A stretch of 64,000 nucleotides of DNA from Methylovulum miyakonense HT12. GTDB taxonomy: Bacteria; Pseudomonadota; Gammaproteobacteria; Methylococcales; Methylomonadaceae. This document shows, piece by piece, positions 7,664-15,409 of this stretch (position 1 is the first letter of the stretch; the number at the start of each line of letters is the position of its first letter). The position numbers and the translations under genes are program-made. The DNA is taken from positions 560,238 to 624,237 of the forward strand of contig NZ_KB913025.1 of the NCBI RefSeq assembly GCF_000384075.1, in the 5' to 3' direction. The notes beneath the pieces were generated by a model that searched no databases, was not told the origin of the DNA, and saw only the letters and a list, made by a program, of their open reading frames with translations.

Positions 7664-8605
7664 TCAAGTCGCCCAAATACGCGGTGCACAAGCCTCTCGG
7701 CCAATCACCTCAGGCCGCAACAGCCGCCAAACGTCTTGGAAAAAATCCCGCAAGCGGTCGGCGCGGACATCTAAAGCCCGGCAGATCAGCAGATCATCCA
7801 ATAAAGTCACGCCCCGCCCTGCACTATCGCCAATCAGTTCTTGCACTGCCGCCAGTTGCGCGGCGTTGGCAGGATAGGCGAACAAGGTGCCGCAAGCGGA
7901 ATGCCCATTCAAACCCCAGTTGGCGGCAAAAGCCCCCGCATCTATCAACAGGCGTTCGCGGTAAAACAATTCGCCCGCACGGAAGATGCGCCAATTCATA
8001 CCGATTTCGCCGCTGGTGAAACCCTCTTGCGCGGCAGGCCGGCCTAATGCCAACACTTCCCAACCGAGAAACCGCGCCCCCACCGCCAAATCCAATCGTA
8101 CCTCTGACGCGACTTGTGCACCTTCGTAAACAATGGTTTCCTGCGGCAACCATTCTAGTGATGCGGCTGCCGCCACGCTTAACACCACGCGTTGCCGCGC
8201 TTGTTTGCCTTCGCTACGGTAAAACTTGCCTGCCGCTGGCGTGGTCACCAACGCCTTGCTGTGGCTGGCAACGTTGATGTTGATTGCTAAACAGTCGCCC
8301 GCCACGACACCGCCTGGTGGATGCAACACATACACATGGCAGACCTCGCCTTCTGGGTAAAAGGGGCGTTGTACGGTTAACGGGCCGAGATGGCGACGGT
8401 GCGCCAATACGGTTTTGCCGTGTTGGTGTTCGAAGCCTAGGTCTAGTTGGGCTTGCCAGCCTTGGGGTTGGGGAGTGGCATAATTGGCAATGCCAGAGGC
8501 TTCGGGAATTTCAGGTTTCAATTGGGTAATGCCGTTTATTTTAAAGGCTATGTCACCGTTAATTGTGGAAGCCTTAAATGACGCGGCTTTGAGCGAAAGC
8601 CGCAA
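7664..8605 (-). CDS. ureD: Urease accessory protein UreD; 5' end altered by a MITE
   Basis: UreD (UreH) binds apo-urease and recruits UreF and UreG. GWQAQLDLGFEHQHGKTVLA, HRRHLGPLTVQRPFYPEG, LHPPGGVVAGD and TTPAAGKFYRS are the hallmark segments and start about 48 codons after the first possible start. There is no in-frame ATG before the conserved region. The frame opens at a TTG (8605) inside a 124 bp MITE; another TTG is at 8521, downstream of the element. Neither has a convincing Shine-Dalgarno sequence. The native start was therefore probably displaced, and the true start is uncertain. The remaining sequence looks intact to the stop. Confidence 0.88.
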   Translation of the reverse strand: MRLSLKAASFKASTINGDIAFKINGITQLKPEIPEASGIANYATPQPQGWQAQLDLGFEHQHGKTVLAHRRHLGPLTVQRPFYPEGEVCHVYVLHPPGGVVAGDCLAININVASHSKALVTTPAAGKFYRSEGKQARQRVVLSVAAAASLEWLPQETIVYEGAQVASEVRLDLAVGARFLGWEVLALGRPAAQEGFTSGEIGMNWRIFRAGELFYRERLLIDAGAFAANWGLNGHSACGTLFAYPANAAQLAAVQELIGDSAGRGVTLLDDLLICRALDVRADRLRDFFQDVWRLLRPEVIGREACAPRIWAT

Positions 8606-8669
8606 TCCGCATTAAATAAGGCTTTGCGCCGAACATAAAATTTTTTCAACAACTAACGGTGACATAGCC
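8546..8669. mobile_element. 124 bp MITE with 25 bp inverted repeats and 8 bp target duplication
   Basis: The ends begin GGCTATGTCACCGTTA on both strands and match at 23 of 25 positions inward. The element is flanked on both sides by the direct repeat ATTTTAAA (8538-8545 and 8670-8677), a clean 8 bp target-site duplication. It is too short to encode a transposase. It lies across the 5' end of ureD. The mobilising family is not evident from the window. Confidence 0.9.
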
Positions 8670-8694
8670 ATTTTAAATAATGATATACGACGTT

Positions 8695-8794
8695 GTAGGT
8701 CGGGTTAGCGATAGCGTAACCCGACAAAATGTACATTCCGCGGGCATGTCGGGTTACGTTATCTCGCTACGCTCAATAAGCTAACCCGACCTAC
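8695..8794. repeat. GTAG-type inverted repeat, GTCGGGTTAGC family
   Basis: Outer arms GTAGGTCGGGTTAGC and GCTAACCCGACCTAC are perfect. Internal GTAACCCGAC and GTCGGGTTAC make a second nested pair. This is the most complete double-hairpin copy of the family in the window. Confidence 0.9.
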
Positions 8795-8812
8795 TTTGCT
8801 TAAATTAACATT

Positions 8813-8898
8813 TTATAGTTCATTAAACTCAGCAATAAACTCATCTTTTTTGCTTCCAATTTTCCCGTTATTTCCAATTTCGGGATGTTTGTAGAATA
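8813..8898 (-). pseudogene. 3' fragment of the IS-interrupted HhH-type gene
   Basis: If the IS and one TA duplication are removed, the frame of the gene at 9810-10550 continues here without a break for 27 codons (beginning FYKHPEIGNNGKIG) and ends at TAA 8813-8815. This segment has no start of its own and is stranded by the insertion. Confidence 0.8.
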
Positions 8899-8908
8899 GA
8901 CATCTTTC

Positions 8909-9502
8909 CTAAATACAGGCATATCTCAAGTTGACCAATGCAGCCACCAAATTCCAGGTCAGGGAGTAGTTTTTGTGTTTTCCCCGATAAACGTCCTTGA
9001 CGATCCTGAAAATCTTGCATCGGCGGTTGACATGCTCAATGAAAACCCGCTGTTTTGAAAGGATTTTATTGTGGGCTTTGTCTTCGGCAGAAAGAGGCTT
9101 GCCTTTTTGCTTTTTGATAGGCAAAGTCGAATTCCGGTGATGGCCGTGCATCCCTTGGTATCCCGAATCCGCCAACAGGTTGGCTTTAGGGTGCAGCAAC
9201 AGGCGGCAGCCTTTGAAGACGGCAAAGTCGTGTTGCCGCCCTTTGCCCACCACTACGGACAGGATGGCCAGCGTCAACGCGCAGATGACCAACTGGGCCT
9301 TAACCGTGTGGCGTTTTTTTTCCTGAGTAGAAGGCTTTCTGGCCTTTGACGGGGCGTTCGATGGGCTGTTCCGACACGTCAACGGCCAAGGTGGCGGCAG
9401 GGTCTTCCAACAGCGCCTTGCGCTTGGGGAGCCTTTCAATTTTGACCAACTGCCTGGCAGTGCGCGAATACACTTTATGGCAATACGACTCGCTGATGCC
9501 AA
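8909..9502 (-). CDS. IS5-family transposase, C-terminal frame (OrfB)
   Basis: Carries the second catalytic aspartate in LLADSGYQGMHG and the glutamate in VFIEHVNRRCK of the DDE_Tnp_4 fold. The useful reading begins at the A8 run (about 9321) with KKRHTVKAQLVIC; the upstream part of this open frame is the out-of-frame shadow of OrfA. A functional protein needs a frame change from OrfA at the A8 run. The stop lies just inside the left inverted repeat. Confidence 0.85.
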   Translation of the reverse strand: MASASRIAIKCIRALPGSWSKLKGSPSARRCWKTLPPPWPLTCRNSPSNAPSKARKPSTQEKKRHTVKAQLVICALTLAILSVVVGKGRQHDFAVFKGCRLLLHPKANLLADSGYQGMHGHHRNSTLPIKKQKGKPLSAEDKAHNKILSKQRVFIEHVNRRCKIFRIVKDVYRGKHKNYSLTWNLVAALVNLRYACI

Positions 9503-9746
9503 AGACCGCCCCTAAGTTTATCAAGGTCGGATAGTGGCGGAGGTAATAAAGTGTCAGTAGCAGGCGGTCTTCCGCTGCCAGTTTACTGTCCTTCCGGCCT
9601 CGCCGTGTCAGCGGGCTGAGGTTTTTTTGTTCGCTGATGTAAGCGCACAGCTTGCCGTTGAGATGCTGGAAATTTTCCTTTGACAGCCCGACCAGCCGTT
9701 TGAATTCTTCGGGGTTGTCGGTGGGCAGCTGGGCATAGGTTTTCAT
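9300..9746 (-). CDS. IS5-family transposase, N-terminal frame (OrfA)
   Basis: 148 residues with the helix-turn-helix-like LRHYPTLINLGAVFGISESY and the first catalytic aspartate in TLAVDVSEQPIERP. It runs into the slippery A8 tract (9314-9321 on the plus strand as T8) and terminates shortly after at KKTPHG. In frame-fused relatives the text YSGKK(K)RHT is continuous, so ribosomal or transcriptional slippage at this run would restore the full enzyme. Confidence 0.87.
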   Translation of the reverse strand: MKTYAQLPTDNPEEFKRLVGLSKENFQHLNGKLCAYISEQKNLSPLTRRGRKDSKLAAEDRLLLTLYYLRHYPTLINLGAVFGISESYCHKVYSRTARQLVKIERLPKRKALLEDPAATLAVDVSEQPIERPVKGQKAFYSGKKTPHG

Positions 9747-9809
9747 GGCTTTTGGGCGGCATCAGGAAGGTTGCCCATTTTAACCTTATTGGGGTTTATT
9801 TAATCTGTA

Positions 9810-10550
9810 TTATTTAGGAAAGATGTCTAATTTACCGCTACCAATTAGCCAAAATAATTTATCTATATTGTAAGAAGAAACTTTAGACGCTTTTGCCATT
9901 TGAGCGATTATTTTTTGAATTTTATAGGGACTGGCTTTTTCATCACATAATCCAATTCCAACAAATATATCTATTATATGAACATCTGGTTTTCCAAAGT
10001 TCACAAACCCTAGTTCCTTAAGAAAATCACAGGCAAGAGGATAACCAATACCGTCAATTTCAGCCGCTAAAATCATAGGTAACGAAGCCATTGATCGTTC
10101 ATCTTGATAAAGATAATTAGCCCAATCAAAAAAATCGTCACCATCTTCAAATTGATTAAAAAATACTGAAGCAGAGATTATTGTTTGGCAGTACTTAGGC
10201 CAAATACTTCTTGAAGTTTCACGAATTTCGCCCCGTGGATTGAGTTTCTTAATAAGATGACTTAGGAGTTTACTTGGATCATTAGCGAATTTTTTATCGA
10301 CCTTCTTAGGATCAAAATTAAATAGAGCCTTTCCTAAGTTTTCAATGCCGTCAATTGATCCGCCGATTACGTTCGCCTTCATATTAGTATTTTGTGCAGA
10401 ACTAAGTAGTCGCCTAAAAAGCTCATTAATTTCAACTGGCTCCGCACTCCCATCCGGTAAAGTTAGATAGCTTTCGAGAATTTTTTTCGCATTTGGTGAA
10501 GGGATTTGAGAAATCAAAAATTTCTTTGCAAATCTGTATACTGTGTTCAT
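9810..10550 (-). pseudogene. HhH-GPD-like protein gene, 3' end replaced by IS sequence
   Basis: Predicted 246 residues, the last five (DIFPK) encoded by the IS terminal repeat. Residues about 165-200 read EIDGIGYPLACDFLKELG followed by GKPDVHIIDIF, resembling the helix-hairpin-helix and catalytic Asp region of HhH-GPD DNA glycosylase-like proteins. The base composition is more AT-rich than the urease genes. The undisturbed product would have been about 268 residues. Loss of only the C-terminal 27 residues might leave some activity. The family call is tentative. Confidence 0.55.
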
Positions 10551-10603
10551 ATATTTAGCTTAGGTTGACAAATTAAATTCCGTAGCCTACACCAACCTCC
10601 CAA

Positions 10604-11137
10604 TTATTCATAACCAACCCCCTCATCAAACTCAATCCCACCACCCCAATTTTCATCCAAAATCCCCAACCGAATGTAACGGTGAATGCTTGAATACCGC
10701 CAATCACTAGCACGTTTTACCAACCTATGTTTTACGGGGTTGTAATGGATGTAATCCACATGCTGTTGAAAATCCTTTTCATCGCGTAGGCAATGTTCCC
10801 AGCTGCGATGCTGCCAAATGTCTTGCTGGTTTTTCTTTATGCGATTGAAGTTATCTACAGAAGATTTATCGGGATAATCTTTGGTAAATACGGTTTTAAT
10901 CAATCGCCAGCGGGTTGGGTAGTCACTGTCATGTTCAGGTAGTGTCCAAATAAAATGCAGGTGGTCAGGTAAGACAACAGCGGCATCTATCTGAAAAGGC
11001 CGTTTTTTCATGACGGTTCTGAAAGCGGCTCGTAGGCGGTTGATATTCTCGGTATGGACGAAAATATTTCGGCGCTTTTCGGTAACAACCGTGAAGAAGT
11101 AGCTGCCGCCTTGTATGTAAGCTCGGCGATAACGCAT
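10604..11137 (-). CDS. REP-associated tyrosine transposase (second RAYT)
   Basis: 177 residues of the Y1 transposase-like superfamily: an N-terminal GGSYFFTVVTEKRRNIF strand typical of RAYTs, the HUH-type motif in VVLPDHLHFIWTLP, then WQHRSWEHCLRDEKDFQQHV, YIHYNPVKHRLV and WRYSSIHRYI. It differs clearly from the RAYT at 3398-3931 and belongs to a different subgroup. A perfect hairpin of the GTCGGGTTAGC family lies 34 bases upstream of its start, so this enzyme is the natural candidate for mobilising that family. Confidence 0.92.
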   Translation of the reverse strand: MRYRRAYIQGGSYFFTVVTEKRRNIFVHTENINRLRAAFRTVMKKRPFQIDAAVVLPDHLHFIWTLPEHDSDYPTRWRLIKTVFTKDYPDKSSVDNFNRIKKNQQDIWQHRSWEHCLRDEKDFQQHVDYIHYNPVKHRLVKRASDWRYSSIHRYIRLGILDENWGGGIEFDEGVGYE

Positions 11138-11170
11138 GATTATTTTTGATTGTTATGATTTTGATCTATC

Positions 11171-11203
11171 TGTCGGGTTACGCTATCGCTAACCCGACCT
11201 ACA
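11171..11203. repeat. Single hairpin of the GTCGGGTTAGC family
   Basis: TGTCGGGTTACGC pairs with GCTAACCCGAC and is followed by CTACA (the GTAG end on the minus strand). It lies between the second RAYT and the HupE/UreJ gene. Confidence 0.85.
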
Positions 11204-11220
11204 GCTACGGCTACAATTCT

Positions 11221-11802
11221 CTAACCCCCTGCTAATAACCCCACCCCAACCAAAGCGCAAACCAATCCCAACACATCCCCAAGCATTCTCAATCTAGCCG
11301 CCGCCAATAAGCCAACTGCCAACCCCAAACCATGCAATGCCGCCGTAGTCAGCAAAAAACCCGCTGAATAAGCCAAGGCATCGGCACTATCAGTCAATTC
11401 CAGAGCATGGACATAACCATGGGCTAGGGCAAAAACGGACACCAAAGCCACCGCCAAAACGGATGACATACGGGTGTTACGCCAGACCAACACGCCCGCA
11501 GCAATGACAGAAGCCGCCACCCAGGTTTCTGCGGCGTTAATGGTGATGCCTAGCATCGACAAACCTGCACCTACGCCCATTGCGGTGACAAACGCCAGCG
11601 GCAACAGCCATAAGGATTTGCCGCCACGCATGGCGGCCCATAGACCCACGGCGAGCATGACCAGCAAGTGGTCGATGCCGATTAAGGGATGGACAACGCC
11701 ATCCAGCAAGCCGTGGACTGCGCCGATGCCGGTATGGGCGTAAGCGGGCAGAGTGGCTAGCATTGATAAGATGGTGGTTAAGATAAGTGATTTTGTTTTC
11801 AT
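11221..11802 (-). CDS. ureJ: HupE/UreJ family nickel permease
   Basis: Small polytopic nickel transporter that supplies metallo-enzymes such as urease. A signal-like N-terminus ending TLPAYAHTG is followed by the signature HGLLDGVVHPLIGIDHLLVM with metal-binding histidines, then FALAHGYVHALE and about six hydrophobic segments. Length 193 residues. The start at 11802 has GAGG upstream and removes a spurious nine-residue extension. Its position upstream of the urease cluster supports urease service (UreJ) rather than hydrogenase (HupE), but RAYT, IS and repeat DNA now separate the two. Confidence 0.92.
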   Translation of the reverse strand: MKTKSLILTTILSMLATLPAYAHTGIGAVHGLLDGVVHPLIGIDHLLVMLAVGLWAAMRGGKSLWLLPLAFVTAMGVGAGLSMLGITINAAETWVAASVIAAGVLVWRNTRMSSVLAVALVSVFALAHGYVHALELTDSADALAYSAGFLLTTAALHGLGLAVGLLAAARLRMLGDVLGLVCALVGVGLLAGG

Positions 11803-11855
11803 AAGAATCCTCGTTGAATAAAAAAGCACGCATTGCGTACTTAGAACACTCTATG

Positions 11856-12116
11856 TTATCGGTAAACTGCTTTACGATGGCCTATTTTAATAACCTGAAC
11901 AATCAGCTGTTTATCAATGATTGAATAAACCACACGATAATCATTGATGCGTATCCGGTAAGAATGCGTTGAGCCGCTTAGTTTTTTGCAAGCATCGGGT
12001 CTGGGATTATTCGCGAGGGCTTTGATACGTTCCAGTATTTTTTCAGCTATCGGACGCGGCAACTGCGCTAATTCCTTTTTGGCAGACTGTTTAAATTCAA
12101 TGCGGTAGACAGTCAT
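11856..12116 (-). CDS. relE: RelE-family toxin
   Basis: 86-residue RelE/ParE-fold protein. YRIEFKQSAKKELAQLPRPI at the N-terminus, LSGSTHSYRIRINDYRVVYSI in the middle and KIGHRKAVYR at the end match RelE mRNA interferases, with the basic C-terminal residues in place. Its ATG overlaps the stop of the upstream antitoxin (ATGA), the usual operon form. Confidence 0.92.
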   Translation of the reverse strand: MTVYRIEFKQSAKKELAQLPRPIAEKILERIKALANNPRPDACKKLSGSTHSYRIRINDYRVVYSIIDKQLIVQVIKIGHRKAVYR

Positions 12117-12289
12117 AACTGAAGTTCTTTTATGACATCCTCAAGCGAAAAAGTGGCTTCGTCTTTACGCTCGGCTATCGTTGCCAAATCCTCAAGGTCT
12201 TCCAGCAGTTCCAGATAATCGTCAATGGGTAAGATAACGGAGAGTTTCTGTCCGTTGGCATCGGTGATGTATTGCGGTTGTATGGTCAT
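12113..12289 (-). CDS. relB: RelB/Phd-type antitoxin, 58 residues
   Basis: Short acidic protein beginning MTIQPQYITDANGQKLSVILP, the Phd/YefM-like N-terminus that makes the DNA-binding fold, followed by IDDYLELLEDLEDLA and an acidic tail. It is encoded directly before the RelE toxin and its stop overlaps the toxin start by 4 bases. Together they are a self-contained toxin-antitoxin pair between the nickel permease and the urt operon. Confidence 0.88.
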   Translation of the reverse strand: MTIQPQYITDANGQKLSVILPIDDYLELLEDLEDLATIAERKDEATFSLEDVIKELQL

Positions 12290-12415
12290 GGCCCTTTCAC
12301 CTCGGTGGTCAGCAATTCGACATTTGAGGTGATGAATTTACCATGAAGGACACTATGCGCACGAAGTTTTTGTCTTGCTTTACTTCGCGCACTTCGTGGT
12401 TAAAAGCTTTACGCA

Positions 12416-13198
12416 TCAAACCGTCAAATACTGCTTCACCATGCCTTCGGTCAATCCGTCCATCTCGCCAGTAGCCACACTACGGCCTCTGTCCATAATG
12501 CAAAACCGGTCTGCGACTTTTCTGGCGAAAGGCAGTTTTTGCTCGACCAGCAAGACGGTCACGCCCAATTCCTGGTTGATTTTGTTGATGGCCTCATGCA
12601 CTTCGCCTAAGGCGTTGGGATTCGGTTTGGGCATGGGTAGGGGCGTGCCGCGCGAGCGGTTGAGGCGGATGATGACATCGCCAATTTCGCTGACGATATT
12701 GGGTTGTATGCCTTCGGTGGGTTCGTCTAGGATCAACAGGCGCGGGTTCAAGACCAAGGCGCGGCCTATCGCCAATTGTTGTTGCTGGCCGCCGGACAAA
12801 TCGCCGCCCCGCCGCCGTAGCATTTGTTTCAACACGGGGAAGATTTCGTAAATATGGTCGGGGATTTTTTTGATGCCTTGCTTGCTGGCGGCGCGTAAAC
12901 CCGTTTTAAGGTTTTCTTCCACGGTCAATAGCGGAAAGATTTCCCGCCCTTGCGGGACATAACCGATACCCAAAGTGGCGCGTTGTTCGGCTTTGCCATC
13001 GGCGAGCGGTGCGCCGTCCATTGTGATGCTGCCATCCCTGACGGGGATCAAGCCCATGATGGCTTTCAGCAAGGTGGTCTTGCCCACGCCGTTACGCCCC
13101 ATAAGGCAGACACACGCGCCTTCCGGCACGTCCAAATCCAAGTCCCAGAGGGTATGGCTTTCGCCGTAGTATTGTTGCAATTGTTTGATTTTTAGCAT
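12416..13198 (-). CDS. urtE: Urea ABC transporter ATPase UrtE, with insertion
   Basis: Second ATPase of the urea importer. Walker A GRNGVGKTTLLKAI, ABC signature LSGGQQQQLAIGRAL, Walker B LLILDEPTEGIQPNIV and the UrtE-type C-terminus VLLVEQKLPFARKVADRF are visible. At 260 residues it is about 25-30 longer than usual UrtE; the excess lies between IIRLNRSRG and ELGVTVLLVEQ and contains PLPMPKPNPNALGEV. The start at 13198 has AGGAA upstream; a 40-codon longer frame runs into repeat DNA and is rejected. It is the last gene of the urt operon. Confidence 0.96.
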   Translation of the reverse strand: MLKIKQLQQYYGESHTLWDLDLDVPEGACVCLMGRNGVGKTTLLKAIMGLIPVRDGSITMDGAPLADGKAEQRATLGIGYVPQGREIFPLLTVEENLKTGLRAASKQGIKKIPDHIYEIFPVLKQMLRRRGGDLSGGQQQQLAIGRALVLNPRLLILDEPTEGIQPNIVSEIGDVIIRLNRSRGTPLPMPKPNPNALGEVHEAINKINQELGVTVLLVEQKLPFARKVADRFCIMDRGRSVATGEMDGLTEGMVKQYLTV

Positions 13199-13246
13199 CT
13201 TGATATTCCTGATTGATGCACGCCGGAATGATGTTGCGATGTTGCT

Positions 13247-13323
13247 GTAGGATGGGCTGACGTAAGGATGCCCATCATTTGCCGTGGATTTTGTTGGGCT
13301 TCCCTTCGTCCAGCCCAACCTAC
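13247..13323 (-). repeat. GTAG-type inverted repeat, GATGGGC family, between urtD and urtE
   Basis: GTAGGATGGGCTGACG pairs with the diverged CAGCCCAACCTAC, with inner ATGCCCATC and TTGTTGGGCTTC. It is related to the copy at 17099-17169 between urtA and urtB. Confidence 0.8.
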
Positions 13324-13352
13324 GCCTAACTGGAATAATGGCATGCGTTGCA

Positions 13353-14177
13353 TCATCCGCCCAAATACACTTGAATGACGCGCGGGTCGTTTTGCACTTC
13401 GTCCATCGTGCCTTCGGTCAACACCGAGCCTTCGTGCAAAACCGTGACTTTACGGGCGATGGAGCGGACGAATTCCATATCATGCTCGACCACCACCAAC
13501 GAGCGTTCGCCTTGCAACGACAACAGCAATTCGGCGGTGCGTTCGATTTCCTGATGGGTCATACCGGCAATGGGTTCGTCAACCAACATCACTTTTGGCT
13601 CTTGCATCAATAACATACCGATTTCCAGCCATTGTTTTTGTCCATGCGACAGGATGCCCGCCCGTGAATGCGCCAAAGCCGTTAAACCCACCGTTTCCAT
13701 CACTTCACCAATGCGGTCACGCTGTTCGCCTGTCAAGCGGAAAAATAGCGTCTTCCACGCGCCTTTGTTGGTTTTTAAGGCCAATTCCAAGTTTTCAAAT
13801 ACGCTTAAGGCATCAAAGACGCTAGGTTTTTGGAATTTCCGGCAGATGCCCGCTTGGGCAATCGCGGGTTCATCCATTTCCAACAAATCAATAGTTTGCC
13901 CGAAAAACACCGATCCGGTATCGGGCTTGGTTTTGCCCGTAATCACGTCCATCATGGTGGTTTTGCCTGCGCCATTCGGGCCGATCATGCAGCGCAACTC
14001 CCCTGCATCTATGAATAAAGACAATTTATTCAATGCCTTAAACCCGTCAAAACTGACGCTGACATCTTCCATATACAAAATGGGGCCGTGGCGGATATCG
14101 ACCTTGCCTTCGACCACCACATTGCTGGCTTTGACTTTATCATCTTCATCAAACAGGTTTTCTGCAAAAGAATTCAT
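13353..14177 (-). CDS. urtD: Urea ABC transporter ATPase UrtD
   Basis: 274-residue LivG-like ATPase. Walker A GPNGAGKTTMMDVITG, signature LSHGQKQWLEIGMLL (the UrtD-specific form of the C-loop), Walker B KVMLVDEPIAGM and the switch histidine in VVVEHDMEFVR. The start at 14177 is preceded by AAGGAG and overlaps the urtC stop as ATGA; the 67-codon upstream extension is a shadow of urtC. The N-terminal 40 residues before the ABC fold are acidic and variable. Confidence 0.97.
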   Translation of the reverse strand: MNSFAENLFDEDDKVKASNVVVEGKVDIRHGPILYMEDVSVSFDGFKALNKLSLFIDAGELRCMIGPNGAGKTTMMDVITGKTKPDTGSVFFGQTIDLLEMDEPAIAQAGICRKFQKPSVFDALSVFENLELALKTNKGAWKTLFFRLTGEQRDRIGEVMETVGLTALAHSRAGILSHGQKQWLEIGMLLMQEPKVMLVDEPIAGMTHQEIERTAELLLSLQGERSLVVVEHDMEFVRSIARKVTVLHEGSVLTEGTMDEVQNDPRVIQVYLGG

Positions 14178-15268
14178 GCTTGTTTGCTCCTTATGTTCCG
14201 CCGCATCAGGCCGACGATGCCATCCGGCAACAGCACGGTGATGACCACGAACAAGCCGCCCAGAATGAACAACCACGCATCCGGCATCAATCCGGTCAGC
14301 ACCGTTTTGCTGAAATTGACCACCACCGCGCCAATGATCGCGCCATATAAAGTGCCGCGCCCCCCCATCGCCACCCACACCACAATCTCAAGCGAATTGA
14401 GCGGGGTAAATTCGCTGGGGTTGATAATGCCGACTTGCGGCACATACAAAGCCCCGGCAACCCCGGCCAGCATGGCGGCGAACACAAATATCCATAGTTT
14501 GAACATTTCCACGCGGTAGCCTAGGAAACGCACCCGTGATTCCTGGTCGCGTATGGCGGTGACCACACGGCCCAATTTGGTGTTGGTTATCCAACGGCAG
14601 AGCAGGAACGCGATGATTAAAGCCAAGCCGGAAAGGAAAAACAGCACCGAGCGCACATTTTCGGATTGTATGTTAAAGCCTAAGATGTCCTTGAAATCCG
14701 TCAGGCCGTTGTTGCCGCCAAAGCCCATTTCATTGCGGAAAAACGCCAGCAACAGCGCGTAAGTCAGGGCTTGGGTGATGATGGACAGGTACACGCCGGT
14801 GACGCGGGAGCGGAACGCCAGCCAGCCGAACACAAACGCCAACGCGCCAGGGGCGAGCACGACCATCAGCATGGCAAAGCCAAAGTTATCGAAACCAAAC
14901 CAATACCAAGGCAATTCTTTCCAGTTCAGGAACACCATGAAATCGGGCAACAACGGGTCGCCGTACACACCGCGTGTGCCGATTTGGCGCATCAGGTACA
15001 TGCCCATCGCGTAACCGCCTAGCGCGAAAAACGCACCGTGGCCTAAAGCCAAAATGCCGCAATATCCCCAAACTAAATCCAACGACATGCCCAATAGCGC
15101 AAAAGTCAGGTATTTGCCGACCAGCGAGACCGTGTAGGCAGAAAAATGCAATGGCGAATCAGCAGGTGTGAGCAGATTGCAGAGCGGGATGATAAAGGTC
15201 ACCGCCGCCAGCACCATCAGCACCGTGGCGCAGGTTTTGTCTTGGGTTGCGAGTGTCAGGAGTTTCAT
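14174..15268 (-). CDS. urtC: Urea ABC transporter permease UrtC
   Basis: LivM-type inner-membrane permease of 364 residues with about ten hydrophobic segments. MSLDLVWGYCGILALGHGAFFALGGYAMGMYL is the family signature, and GVYLSIITQALTYALLLAFF and VWVAMGGRGTLYGAIIGA follow. The start codon at 15268 lies in GGAGTTTCATG on the coding strand. UrtB and UrtC form the channel. A repeat with perfect 27 bp arms separates it from urtB. Confidence 0.97.
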   Translation of the reverse strand: MKLLTLATQDKTCATVLMVLAAVTFIIPLCNLLTPADSPLHFSAYTVSLVGKYLTFALLGMSLDLVWGYCGILALGHGAFFALGGYAMGMYLMRQIGTRGVYGDPLLPDFMVFLNWKELPWYWFGFDNFGFAMLMVVLAPGALAFVFGWLAFRSRVTGVYLSIITQALTYALLLAFFRNEMGFGGNNGLTDFKDILGFNIQSENVRSVLFFLSGLALIIAFLLCRWITNTKLGRVVTAIRDQESRVRFLGYRVEMFKLWIFVFAAMLAGVAGALYVPQVGIINPSEFTPLNSLEIVVWVAMGGRGTLYGAIIGAVVVNFSKTVLTGLMPDAWLFILGGLFVVITVLLPDGIVGLMRRNIRSKQA

Positions 15269-15297
15269 GTTTAAAGCCTTTTATCAATTCATTAATT

Positions 15298-15409
15298 CTC
15301 GTTCCCAAGCTCCGGCTTGGGAATTCAAGTCTCAGAAGCTCTAGCTTCGAGGATTATAGGAAGCTAGAGCTTCTTATCCCGCATTCCCAAGCCGGAGCTT
15401 GGGAACGAG
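15298..15409 (-). repeat. Palindromic repeat, GTTCCCAAGC family, between urtB and urtC
   Basis: Perfect 27 bp outer arms starting CTCGTTCCCAAGCTCCGG, with the inner palindrome AGAAGCTCTAGCTTC and AAGCTAGAGCTTCT. The TGA stop of urtB directly abuts its end (15410-15412). Copies of the same family flank the RAYT at 3398-3931. Confidence 0.92.

Larger units (their letters stand above)
8899..9827 (-). mobile_element. IS5-family insertion sequence, IS427-like, 929 bp
   Basis: Terminal inverted repeats GACATCTTTCCTAAATA at 8899 and its complement ending at 9827, flanked by TA on each side (8897-8898 and 9828-9829), consistent with a 2 bp TA target duplication. It contains two overlapping transposase frames with the DDE residues split between them. 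Size, TA target and two-frame layout fit the IS427 subgroup of IS5. Confidence 0.9.

Noticed and set aside
8574-8612. ATG at 8610-8612 on the minus strand as the ureD start
   Set aside because: It is out of frame with ureD and stops after about 12 codons.
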